This document shows positions 9,775-19,279 of a stretch of 27,391 nt of DNA, in pieces (the first letter of the stretch is position 1; every line of letters starts with the position of its first letter). The notes below the pieces were generated by a model. That model was not told the DNA's origin and made no database searches. It saw only the letters and a program-made list of their open reading frames with translations. The translations under genes were made by a program, and so were the position numbers. Source of the DNA: Cryphonectria parasitica EP155 (lineage: Eukaryota; Ascomycota; Sordariomycetes; Diaporthales; Cryphonectriaceae); contig NW_024468924.1 in NCBI RefSeq assembly GCF_011745365.1, positions 1 to 27,391 on the forward strand, written 5' to 3'.

Positions 9775-10233
9775 TATAATGAGCACTGCAATAATCCGAA
9801 GATTTCTAAGTATATAAGAGGTTTATGCTAACAAGAGCAGTGTTAAAGTATTAAGTTCTTGAATACGGAACTGTACAAGTTCTAATAAGTAATGCAAGTG
9901 TTTACTGCCTTTGAGGCTACTTAGTGTATGAAATTGAATACTTAGATTAATAACTGAAGAGCTATGTACTGGATTCATCTAATAGTAATGAACATATCCT
10001 TATATATCTAGCTCTTTAGTTCTGTTGGTAATGTTGGTTGCTGAATTCCTTGGATTATCTGGGTGATCCAACTGATCCGGATTACTATGGATCAGCCACT
10101 GATCTATCCTGATCCTGTAACCCTAACCCTTGCTTATGTAAGCCTTAGTTCTTGAGATGTTGAATCCTTGTCTTTCCGGACAGTTGTTCCGGGTGTTCTG
10201 GCTGGTGACCTGCATGTTGGATGGGTCATAACA
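9775..10233 (-). repeat. E 5' LTR
   Basis: This 459-bp LTR has the same length as its partner at 2772-3230 and carries the family termini on the minus strand. A reversed TATATAA lies at 10000-10006, and the candidate transcript start/self-primer at 9947-9955 (AGTTATTAA on the element strand). The telomere-like CCCTAACCC is at about 10120. Differences from the 3' LTR are almost all transitions. Confidence 0.95.
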
Positions 10234-10238
10234 CTTCG

Positions 10239-10267
10239 GCAGCTGTTCATTTCTTTTTCTTTCGAGG
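10239..10267. other. Host spacer, right part
   Basis: These 29 bp continue the host sequence interrupted by E and end at the 3' LTR of B. Joined to 2666-2771 at the single CTTCG target, this is the whole non-transposon content of the window. Confidence 0.65.
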
Positions 10268-10734
10268 TGTAATGAATGTACTGCAATATCCGAAGATCTG
10301 AAGTATACAAAGAGTTTATACTAATAAAAGCAGTATCAAAGTAGAATTTACTAAATACGGAACTATAACCGAGTAATCCGTACAAGTGCTAATTATTCGC
10401 TTTTAAAGCTATTTAAGTATACAATAAATAAATACTTAGATTGATAATTAAAGAACTATATTTTAGTAGTTTATCTAGTAATAATAAGTATATTCTTATA
10501 TATTTAGCTCTTTAGTATGAATTACTGTTTTTGTAATATCTTGTAAATTACTATAGTAATTCAGTAAGCTTGGTAAGCTATGCTTCTAGTAATTCTAATA
10601 ATTCATCTTTATTTAGTTTTAACTCTTGATTATCTAATTCTTTTTTAAGTATATTTATGCTTTTAAGCTGTATTCTCTATTTTTCTTGCTAACAAAGCTT
10701 GTTCTATGATTTGCATGCTAAATAAATTATAATA
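10268..10734 (-). repeat. B 3' LTR
   Basis: This 467-bp LTR reads on the minus strand from TATTATAATT (end at 10734) to ATTACA (10268). The U3 matches the D LTR through its length, including the shared run around the 'cttgattatctaattc' region, and differs from the A, C and E types. The 5' LTR and target duplication lie beyond the right window edge. Confidence 0.9.
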
Positions 10735-10747
10735 TTATCTTTCTTCT
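10735..10747 (-). other. B polypurine tract
   Basis: On the minus strand this reads AGAAGAAAGATAA next to the 3' LTR and corresponds to the tract in the other copies. Confidence 0.7.
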
Positions 10748-10799
10748 ATTAGTTATTATTCTTAATAATCTTTTATAAGTTTCTTAGCAAGTTTTTTAT

Positions 10800-10983
10800 T
10801 TGCTAAATTATATCTTTCTAATCAAGATATTGAATAGAATTGATAAATTCTTTTCTAAGAAAACTGAATAGCATAATTATTTTTTTTTAGCTATTAATCA
10901 GTTCAGTTTCAAAGTTATACTCTATACTGCATATACTTCTTAGGATCTGATATGCAAGATAATAAATAATACAAAACATTATT
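10800..10983 (+). pseudogene. B antisense ORF, first segment
   Basis: This is the 5' part of the antisense ORF of B (Phe-Leu-Ile-Lys-x3-Asn-Arg-Ile), interrupted by A. The frame continues in 18400-18778 and 25882-26059. It is strongly mutated, and the start codon is not preserved. Confidence 0.5.
10979..10983. repeat. Target site duplication of A (TTATT), left copy
   Basis: TTATT at 10979-10983 recurs at 18395-18399. Removing A and one copy restores a continuous B sequence that aligns with D, so the insertion site is certain. Confidence 0.92.
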
Positions 10984-11422
10984 TGTTATAACCCATCCAA
11001 CATGCAGGTCACAAAACAGGTCACAAGTAACAAGAACCAGGTATTAAGAACCCAACGTTCTGACTAACCATTGATTACATAACCCAGGGTTAGGGATACA
11101 ACAGGGATGGATCACTGGATCATTAGGTAATCCAGTGAGCCCGGATCACCTGGATCAGTAGTAAGCTAAGGTGAGCTATACTGAAGAGCTGAATATATAA
11201 GGATACATTCATTACCATTAGATAGATTTAGTATATAGCTCTTCAGTTATCAATCTAAATATCAGATTACTCTTCTACTCTGATAGCTTCAAAAGCAGTA
11301 AATACTTGTACAGTTATCTTAGTTGTATTTCTGTATTCAAGATCTGTACTTGATACTGCTTTTATTAGCATAAATCTCTTTGTATACTTTAGAATCTTCG
11401 GATTACTGCAATACTTATTACA
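10984..11422 (+). repeat. A 5' LTR
   Basis: This 439-bp LTR runs from TGTTATAACC to ATTACA and is better preserved than its partner. It has TATATAA at 11194-11200 and AGTTATCAA, the candidate transcript start/self-primer, at 11245-11253. The U3 holds repeated GGATCA/TAATCC motifs at about 11116-11175 and a telomere-like GGGTTAGGG at about 11085. Confidence 0.95.
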
Positions 11423-11424
11423 TT

Positions 11425-11433
11425 TTGACAACT
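11425..11433 (+). promoter_or_regulatory. A primer binding site, probable self-priming
   Basis: TTGACAACT begins 2 nt after the 5' LTR. Its complement, AGTTGTCAA, is found unaltered in the E 3' LTR. In the A LTR the site is AGTTATCAA (11245), one transition away and explicable by RIP. The pairing is nine bases. Confidence 0.6.
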
Positions 11434-11482
11434 CTTATTCAAGAATGGTTCAGTATTACCCTCTTGAGCAATACGGAATACA

Positions 11483-12700
11483 ATAGCTCCTCAGGGATTC
11501 TCTTCGTTCTCATGCGCTCCTACTTAGAAAGAACTGATCAACCAGATATATCAGCTCATTCAGCATATTCAGAATCTGCACAACTAACATAACAGCAAGC
11601 TTAAAGCATTATCATTGCTAACCAGCAAGCTCAGCTAGCTTAACAAGCTCAGCAGGCATAGTTTACTTCTACAATCACTAATAATGCTGAAAAAGCATAT
11701 AAGATAAACAAGCTTGCTATATATAATAGCAACTAAAAAATACTATATGAATTTCTTACTTATTATAGAGCATACTTTTTGTATTATACAATCCAGTTTA
11801 CTAAGAAATCTAAGAAAACTATTCTTGCAAGAACTTATCTTAAGAAGAATATTCTTATCTAATATAAGCCTTCTCTATATAACTATTTAGAGTATTAGAA
11901 CAATTCTAATATATATATTCAGAATATTAAGAATATATTCAATTTCTTTGCAAGCTTTGAAAAAGCTTTTAAGAAAATCTTTAGTAATTTTAACAAAGAA
12001 TATATTACAGCTTAGCAACTTATAAATCTCAAGCAAACTAAATTAGCTTCTGCTCATATAATCAGATTCAAGCAACTTTTAATATAACTTCTATAGAAAG
12101 ATAAGAATCTTATAGAATATTATTATAAGGAATTCAAGAATAATATTAAAAATGAAATCTCTAAGCAGAATTAGCTAGAGAACTTTGCAATATTCTCTAA
12201 CTAAATAATCCGTATTAATAACTATTTATACGAATAATAAATAAAGAAATTCAAGAAGGAAGAAAACTAGATTTGAAGATTTTCAGCTAATACAAATAAG
12301 AAATTTCAAAACAAAAATAGCAGTTAATATAGCAATACAGCTCAAAGCAATACTATACATACTGATTCTATAGAACTCAATATAATTAATAAATAATATA
12401 GCAGAAGAAATAATATTACTTATTATAATTGCAATAAATAGGAATATATATTATATAATTATTATTAATTCCGAAAGAACAAATAGCAACTAGTTTAGAA
12501 AGAATACTAAGTAAATATTGCTTAGCAACAGAAACTTAATTAACTAAGCAAAAATATTCTCTTAAAGCAAGTATTGAACTCTATTGATTATAGAAGTTTC
12601 AGCTGAACATTCTGCTATAATAATAACTGCTTAATATACTTCTCGAATAAGAAAGGCTTAGAATAGTTTCTTTAGAGATCTAGATGCTATAAGCAGATAG
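11483..12700 (+). pseudogene. gag: A gag remnant
   Basis: The start is inferred at ATA 11483-11485 (former ATG), followed by Ala-Pro. A Gln/Ala-rich coiled-coil segment lies around 11610-11670, then a capsid core with Phe-Leu-x2-Tyr and Glu-Tyr-Tyr-Tyr-Lys-x-Phe. The CCHC knuckle is at 12421-12465 but reads Y-x2-C-x4-Y-x4-Y, with His and two Cys lost by C-to-T or G-to-A changes. A Cys-Tyr-Asn3-Cys motif follows in frame at 12613-12630, a pattern known to me from fungal gypsy polyproteins between gag and protease. Relative to E there is a 5-nt insertion near 11587 that shifts the frame. Many stops are present. Confidence 0.8.
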
Positions 12701-13600
12701 TAATAGAAGAGTGAGAGTATATGCCTAGCATAACTATAAGCAGCAATAACTCAAACTGCTTCAATATTACTGAATAAAGTATTTAAGTATTAAAGAAAGA
12801 ATTTAGTAATAATACTCTTTATTATTTCTTATTATTTATACTAAGCACTATAACTAGAAATATGAATAAGAAATAATATTTTCTTAGCTATTAGTATAAA
12901 TATCTAAATAATACTAAAAATATCTTTTAGATAGTAGGAGAATCAAACTAGAGCAAACAATCTAGTAATTTATCAGAGTTTTCTATAAATAGCAAACTTA
13001 ATAGCTCTACAAAAATTCGGAAAGAAAGATTCTTCTTTAGCATTGGATAGAATAAGGAAACAATATGAATTAAATATCTCATTTATAAGATAGAGCTAAA
13101 GAAGCTCTTTATCTGCATTCTCTTGCAAAATATCAAAATATAATAAGATAAAAACCCTTGAATCAGCTTACTTTACAACTTATACTATAAGCTAGCATAA
13201 ATCTCCTATACTTATTATAGCTGTAGAGTACATTTCTCGGAAAAGATGCAATATAAATAGTTTCCTATTAGAGAATCAGAATAAATTCTTCAGGCTATTG
13301 AGAAATAAGAGCTTTGCTTTAGAGAAGTTCTCAATAAGCAGTACGATAATGTATATATCAGGCTACTAAACAACTGCTTCAGGCAATATATGAATAAAAA
13401 GATAGAATAATAGCAATGCAGAACAATACTCTGCATAATTCACATTAATAATAAGATTTGTAATTAGCATTAATAGAAAAAAGATTAGGAATAATAATAA
13501 TATGAGCAAAAGCAAGCTAAAAAGCTTGCTTAAAAAGCAGCGAAGCAAGCTCAGAGGAAGAACAAGTAGCTCTTAATAATCTCAAAAAGCTAGAATTGCT
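12700..13600 (+). pseudogene. A gag-protease linker
   Basis: This is degraded coding sequence with a Gln/Lys/Ala-rich helical part at about 13500-13560. The phase differs by +2 between the knuckle (12430) and the protease site (13719), as in E. Gag stop and pol start are not identifiable. Confidence 0.5.
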
Positions 13601-16600
13601 TATAAGAGAATTGCAGATGATCAAACTAGAACGATTTCTATATAAAGCTTTTAAAGCAAACTATACTTATATTAAGCTTAATATATATATTCAAGAATAC
13701 AAGTATAGTATATTATTAAATAGTAGCGCTTAGAGAAACTTTATATTTCTATACATTATCAATTAAGCATAACTATAATAGAAATGAAAGAAGCAGCTAT
13801 ATACTCTCAGCACTATAGAAGAATAATCTATTGCATATAATTAAGAAATAATCGATAAGAAGACTAATTATCTATTTATCTTGATTTAAAAATACATAAC
13901 TAGAGTTTTCTTTAATATTATGAATATAGTATAGCATAAGCTGATTATAGAATTTTCATAGCTTAAGAAGTATAATTCTCAAATCAATTGAACTACTAGC
14001 TAGATCTTATGAGAACAGGCTATATCCAGAGAGATAGTTGCAATCAACAGCGCAGAATGAAAGTTAGTTATTAAAGAATACTCAGGAAAAGAAGCTTTAA
14101 ACAACTTCATATATATCTTCAAGCTAGCAGAGCTAGCAGTTCAAGAAGAAGGATCTAGTAATAAGCAAATCCAAATAGTACTAGAGCGCTAATAGGTTAG
14201 CAAAATAACAGAAGCGAGGCTCTCAGCAAGTCGGTCCGCTCTGGAGCAACAAGGAAAAGCTTCAGAATGTGGATTATAAGTTTACACAAAAATCTCGAAA
14301 CTAGGCTCTCAAGCAGTCAGTCCAGCTCAGAGCGAACGCTTAAGGCTCCTAAAAACGCTACCAAAAACAACGGATGAAAAGAAGCATGCTTAACAGTATC
14401 TACTATTCCTTTAGATAGCAGAAACAGTATATGAATCAGAATCAATACTCGCAAGCATATTATGAAAATACTATAAATTCAAGAAATTATTTCAGAAAGA
14501 ATTGGATACAGGATTACTAAAATACAGCTTATACAATTACAAGATTCTGCTACAAGAAGAAAAATAATTCAAGTTCTTTCTTATCTATAAACTAGATAAA
14601 GCATAACTAGAAATGCTTAAGAAATATCTCAATAAAAATCTTAGAAAGAAATATATATAATTATTGCAATTATTAGCAGAATATTTCATTCTATTTATAC
14701 TCAAGAAGAATAGCAAGCTTAAGCTATATATTAATTATAAGCAATTTAATAATATTATAATTAAGAACTAATATTCATTACTACTTATCAAGAAATTGTA
14801 AGATAGATTGCAAGAAGTATAATAGTTTATAGCTCTAGATTTGAAAGAAGCTTATAATCTAATTAGAATAAAGAAAGAAGAAGAATGGAAGATTGCTTTC
14901 AGAATATACTACAGATATTACGAATATTTAATTATATTCTTTAGTTTAATGAATACTCCAGCTTCATTTCAAAAAATAATCAATCATATTCTATATAAGT
15001 ATCTAAATTAATTTGTTATTATATATCTCGATAATATTCTTATCTATTCTTGAATACTAAAGGAATACAAAGAATATATGGAAATAATATTGCAAATGCT
15101 TCAAGATGCAAAACTTCTTATAGAACTTGCAAAGAGTTATTTTTATATACAAAAAGTTAACTATCTTAGATTTATAATTAAATCAGAATATATCAAGCTA
15201 TAGAAAAATAAGGTAGAAGCTGTTAGAAATTAGCTAATTCCTAGAAATGTTAGGGATATTAGATTTTTTCTTGGATATATTAATTTCTATAAGCAGTTTA
15301 TTAAGAATTACAGTTGAATTATATATCCTTTTACAAATCTTATCAAAAAGAAGCAGCTTTTCGAATGAATTTCTAAGATATAAGAAGCTTTTGATAAGAT
15401 TATTAGATATATTATATTAGAACTAATTCTGTATAAAGCAGATTTCTATAAATCTTTTGAAGTTGAAATTGATGCATCCGGATATATACTTGGGGAATAA
15501 CTTGGTTAGCAAAACAATCAAGAATGTCTAAGGATTGTAAGCAACTTTTCAAGGAAATTGAATAGCTTAGAAGTTAACTACAGAATCTCAGATTAGAAAC
15601 TCATAGCAATAATGAAAGCCTTTGAGAAATAGCAATACTATCTTATTAGCGCATAATATCCGATTATAATTCACTCGGATTATAAAAATCTAATTATATT
15701 CATAATAATTAAAGTCTTAAATAAGTAATAAGTTAAATAAGCAGAATTCCTCTTATAGTTCAATTTCAGAATTATATACTGCAAGAGCTTAGAAAATAAA
15801 TAAACAGATACTCTTAGTAGAAAATCAGATTATTAAAATATAGATTCCTCAGATATACAGAATATCTTTGCTCAAGATAAATCAGAGAATCTCATTAATG
15901 CATATAGAGAGCTAAATGCTGCTTTCAGAATTGAACTCTTGGAAAAGAATTCAGAATTAATAATTCCAAACAAACAAGATAACTATATCAAGAATATATA
16001 TAGCACATCAGTATATAGATATCAGAGAATTAAAGCAATTTATAAATACATTAGAAAATACTGGAATTTATTAAGCTTTAGAAAAAGAATTGAGAATATT
16101 CTATAATAATGCAATAGCTGCAAGAAGAATAAAGCAGAAAGATATAAGCTTTATAAACTACTGCATTCCTTATTAATATTTACAATTATTTAGCAATCTA
16201 TTAATCTAGATTTTATTATTAAGCTATTTCTCTTATAAGAATTCTTAATTAAAGTATAATATAATAGCATTCTAATAATAGTTTGCAAACTGAGCAAGTA
16301 TACTTATTTTCTTCTCTATAAGGAAAGCAATACAGCAGAAGAACTTGCATATACATTTCTTAGAACAATTATTACTAATTATAATATGCTAGAAGAAGTA
16401 ATCTCTAATAGAAACAGAAAATTTAATTTAAAGTTTTAAACTTTGCTTATAAAACAGCTTAGAATATACTATAGAATATTTATAGCATTTCATCTGCAAA
16501 CAGATAAATAAATAGAAAGAATAAATCAGATTATTAAATAATATTTTCAATATTATATCAATCAGAAATAAAATAATTAGATTAATCTATTACTTCTTGC

Positions 16601-17252
16601 AAAGTTTGCTTATAATAGCACAGATATAAGCATAATAAAGAAATTATTATTCTTTATATTTTATAAATATAATCCAACAGCTTATTACAAGATATTACTA
16701 GAAGCAGATGCAAAAGCTGCAAATAAAAGAATTAAGAAGATTAAGAAGATTTAGGAAGAATTTCAGTTAGAACTATAATTTATTCAGAAATGAATAATAT
16801 AGTATGCAAACTCCAAAAGAATTAAGAAATCAATCTTATAGAAGAGAAATAAGATTTATCTATTTTGAAAAAATATAAAAATAATTAGATCTAGCAATAA
16901 ACTCGATTATAAGAAGTTAGAATTATTCAAAATCTTGCAATAGATTTCTCTAGTTAATTACAAGTTAGCATTATCTCATAGGATGAGAATATATCCGGTT
17001 TTTCATATCTTACTGCTGAAACTAGCAGCATAAGAAATATTAATAGATAATACAGTAGAAGTAGAAAATAGCAAACTAGAGTATAAGATAGAAAAGATTC
17101 TTAAGTACAGAGGCATAGATAGTACAAAGGAATATCTTATCAAATGGAAAGATTACTCAGCAAGCGAAAATTCGTAAGAGCTACAGAAAAATGTTAAAAA
17201 CGCTCAGGAAAAAGTAGCTGAATATTGAAAAAGGAAAGAAACCAGTACCTAG
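13600..17252 (+). pseudogene. pol: A pol remnant: PR, RT, RNase H, IN, chromodomain
   Basis: This is a single phase from protease to the stop TAG at 17250-17252. Protease: Leu-Leu-Asn-Ser-Ser-Ala, with its site at 13719-13727 (from Asp-Ser-Gly). RT starts near 14495, has Leu-Asp-Leu-Lys-Glu-Ala-Tyr, and its catalytic box at 15024-15050 is Tyr-Leu-Asp-Asn-Ile-Leu-Ile-Tyr-Ser. RNase H: Asp-Ala-Ser-Gly at 15471, to Asp-Thr-Leu-Ser-Arg at about 15807. Integrase: Cys-x2-Cys at 16110-16121, Asp 16209-16211 intact, second Asp 16407-16409 now Asn, Glu 16515-16517 intact, so D-35-E spacing holds. Chromodomain: 17082 to about 17208, Tyr-Leu-Ile-Lys-Trp-Lys-Asp-Tyr, with its conserved C-terminal Trp replaced by a stop. 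It is inactive through substitutions rather than indels. Confidence 0.92.
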
Positions 17253-17890
17253 AACAACTGCTCCATCCCGGACTGAGATCCAGGAGCTTCAGAAATCTCA
17301 CTCTTCAGAAAACCCGACCAGTTTACTACAGAATTCCTTACATTTACAGAATTCCAGTCAAACTCTTTAAAAGAAGAATCTCCAGCAGCTATAGCTAACT
17401 TCTCAAATATAGCCTTCTGTATAGCAATAGCAGTACAGTAATATTTCTCTTCAGCCTTCTTAGCTTCGATATAATCCAGCTTCTTCACATTATTAATACT
17501 GTAACGAATAGCGCGCATCATCTTTTCAAACTACATTTTTTTCTGCTTGCACAGCTGAAAAATCTTCTCCTCAGCAGTCTGCAGCTCATCCTCCAGCTCT
17601 TAGTGCTAAATAGCAATTTTATACAACTTCGAAGAACTAACGCTCTGTATATCGCATCGGGAACAATTGAGTCGAATGCATTTAGCGCAACAGGAAGAAT
17701 CGAGAGAAGAAACCTGATAGGAAGGAATACCCCAACCCTTACAAAATGAACAGAAAGGCATAGTAAAGGAATTTTGAAGAATAGTGGAAAGAAGACTTTT
17801 ACATTCCTCGGTTTTTCGAGAACAGGACTTGGAAATACAAAACTTGTTGATTCTGTTTAACATCTCAATTAAGAAAACAAGATTATACAT
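17249..17890 (-). pseudogene. A antisense ORF, nearly intact 213-codon frame
   Basis: A single frame runs from ATG at 17890 to the stop at 17249-17251 with only three internal stops (all between 17522 and 17605, at likely former Gln, Gln and Trp codons). An inner Met-Pro-Phe-Cys-Ser-Phe-Cys-Lys begins a cysteine-rich segment with Cys-x2-Cys, then a Ser-rich stretch, then Cys-Cys-Ala-Lys-Cys-Ile-Arg-Leu-Asn-Cys-Ser-Arg-Cys-Asp. The middle is Glu/Lys-rich and helical (Leu-Glu-Asp-Glu-Leu, Lys-Gln-Lys-Lys). The C-terminal block has Phe-Asp-Trp-Asn-Ser-Val, Trp-Ser-Gly-Phe-Leu and Gly-Ser-Gln-Ser-Gly. The order matches copies C and E. It may bind zinc; no function is established. The start lies 65 bp from the 3' LTR, so a promoter for it would have to lie in or near that LTR. 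Confidence 0.7.
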
Positions 17891-17942
17891 ATGAAGAACT
17901 TGCTAGAATATTTACAGAAAATCATTGAGAATAATAACTAAT

Positions 17943-17955
17943 AGAAGAGAAATAA
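17943..17955 (+). other. A polypurine tract
   Basis: AGAAGAGAAATAA directly precedes the 3' LTR and is equivalent to the tract in all other copies. Confidence 0.75.
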
Positions 17956-18394
17956 TATTATAATCCATCCAACATGCAGATTACAAAACAGATTACAAGT
18001 AACAAGAACTAGATATTAAGAATCCAACGTTCTAACTAACTATTGATTACATAATCCAGGGTTAGAGATATAACAGGGATGGATCACTGAATCATTAGGT
18101 AATCCAGTAAGCTCGGATCATCTGAATCAGTAGTAAGCTAAGATAAGCTATACTGAAGAGCTGGATATATAAGAATACATTTATTACCATTAGATAGATT
18201 TAGTATATAGCTCTTCAGTTATCAATCTAAGTATCAGATTACTTTCCTACTCTGATAGCTCCAAAGGCAGTGAATACTTGCACAGTTATCTCAGTTGTGT
18301 TTCCGTATTCAAGGCCTGTACTTGACACTGCTCTTGTTAGCATAAACCCCTTTGTGTACTTTGGAATCTTCGGATTACTGCAGTGCTCATTACA
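17956..18394 (+). repeat. A 3' LTR
   Basis: This 439-bp LTR has the same length as the 5' LTR. Over the U3 I compared, differences are transitions (for example TGTTATAACC to TATTATAATC at the start), as expected from RIP. Its second half (about 18240-18394) is less mutated than the first. TTATT follows. Confidence 0.95.
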
Positions 18395-18399
18395 TTATT

Positions 18400-18778
18400 C
18401 TTAATATATCTATTATGCTTATTCTTGCAATAGTTATAGAGTTTCTATTTCTACTTATATATATCTTCTTCTCTCTTTTTCCATGCTTGCTTTAATAATC
18501 TTCTTTCTTTTAGTTTTGCATATTATAGCGAAGAATAAGAAGCTTGAATTGAAGGAATAGAAAGCAAAAATAGAGTTGAAGAAAGCTTATTATTAAGTAT
18601 TGAAGATTCTAAATAAAGCTTGTATAAAGATTTCGAAGTTTGCTGCTTATCTTGCTTATTTATGCATTTAATACAAGTTTTCTGCTTTATATAATACTTA
18701 GATAATAAATATAAGCTTTGAATTCCTTGATAAGTTGAATAAGCAGAAATATTATAAGAAGAAGAAGTATAGTCTTGC
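18400..18778 (+). pseudogene. B antisense ORF, middle segment
   Basis: This is the middle of the antisense frame of B, with a Lys/Glu-rich helical stretch. It includes the extra part that makes the D/B version longer than A, C and E. In-frame stops are present. Confidence 0.5.
18774..18778. repeat. Target site duplication of C (CTTGC), left copy
   Basis: CTTGC at 18774-18778 recurs at 25877-25881, immediately after the 3' LTR of C. Confidence 0.92.
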
Positions 18779-19219
18779 TGTTATAACCCATCCAACATGC
18801 AGGTCACAAGCAAGCAAGGACCAGGTGTTAGAAACCCAACGTTCCGATTAAGCACTGACTATGTAATCCAGGGTTAGGGTTATAAGTATAACCAATCAGA
18901 ATAAATAGCTTAGGATATGCGCTATTCAGAGCTAGCGGAATAGCTTGGATATGTTGCTATTCAGCATATCCATACTGAAGAGCAGATTATATAAGAATAC
19001 ATTCATTACTACTAGATAAACTATCAGAATATAGCTCTTCAGTTATTAATCTAAGTATTCATTTATTATATACTTGAATAGCTCTAAAGATAAATAATCA
19101 GCACTTGTACGGATTATAGTTATATTCTGTATTCAATAGATTCTACTTTGATACTGCTCTTATTAGCATAAACTCTTTGTATACTTCAGATCTTTGGATA
19201 TTACAGTGCATTCATTATA
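18779..19219 (+). repeat. C 5' LTR
   Basis: This 441-bp LTR runs from TGTTATAACC to ATTATA (from ATTACA). TATATAA lies at 18988-18994 and AGTTATTAA, the altered self-primer, at 19041-19049. The telomere-like GGGTTAGGGTTA is at about 18871-18882. Confidence 0.95.
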
Positions 19220-19221
19220 TT

Positions 19222-19230
19222 TTAATAATT
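19222..19230 (+). promoter_or_regulatory. C primer binding site, degraded
   Basis: TTAATAATT lies 2 nt after the 5' LTR, the position and pattern of TTGACAACT in A with RIP-type changes. Confidence 0.5.
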
Positions 19231-19279
19231 CTTATTCAAAAATAGTTCAATATTATTCTCTTGAATAATATGGAATATA

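Larger units (their letters stand above)
2772..10233 (-). mobile_element. Element E: full-length Ty3/gypsy chromovirus
   Basis: This is a structurally complete copy: two 459-bp LTRs, a primer binding site, gag, pol with all domains, an antisense ORF, a polypurine tract and a CTTCG target duplication. It is inserted in the host spacer between D and B. Mutation is uneven. The 3' third (about 2772-4150) and the 5' end (about 9550-9775) keep many CpG and CpA sites, while the middle is strongly mutated. Its LTR U3 forms its own subfamily with repeated TGATCC/GGATTA motifs. It cannot encode functional protein. Confidence 0.95.
10268..10983 (-). mobile_element. Element B, piece 1 (3' LTR and 3' internal end)
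   Basis: B is a minus-strand copy of the D subfamily. This piece holds the 3' LTR, polypurine tract and the start of the antisense ORF, and is cut at TTATT by element A. The sequence continues exactly at 18395, as shown by alignment to the reverse complement of D around 1800. Mutation is heavy. Confidence 0.92.
10984..18394 (+). mobile_element. Element A: full-length Ty3/gypsy chromovirus inside B
   Basis: This 7411-bp complete copy has two 439-bp LTRs, a primer binding site, gag, pol, an antisense ORF, a polypurine tract and a TTATT target duplication. It is inserted in the antisense ORF region of B. RIP-type stops inactivate gag and pol, but the pol phase is preserved from protease to stop. 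Two stretches are clearly less mutated: about 14200-14370 (protease-RT linker) and about 17240-17870 (antisense ORF). Confidence 0.95.
18395..18778 (-). mobile_element. Element B, piece 2
   Basis: This internal fragment of B lies between the insertions of A and C. It aligns to the reverse complement of D at about 1420-1810. On the plus strand it carries the Lys/Glu-rich middle of the antisense ORF (Lys-Lys-Leu-Glu-Leu-Lys-Glu around 18540). Joining it to 10983 and 25882 rebuilds one continuous sequence. Confidence 0.9.
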
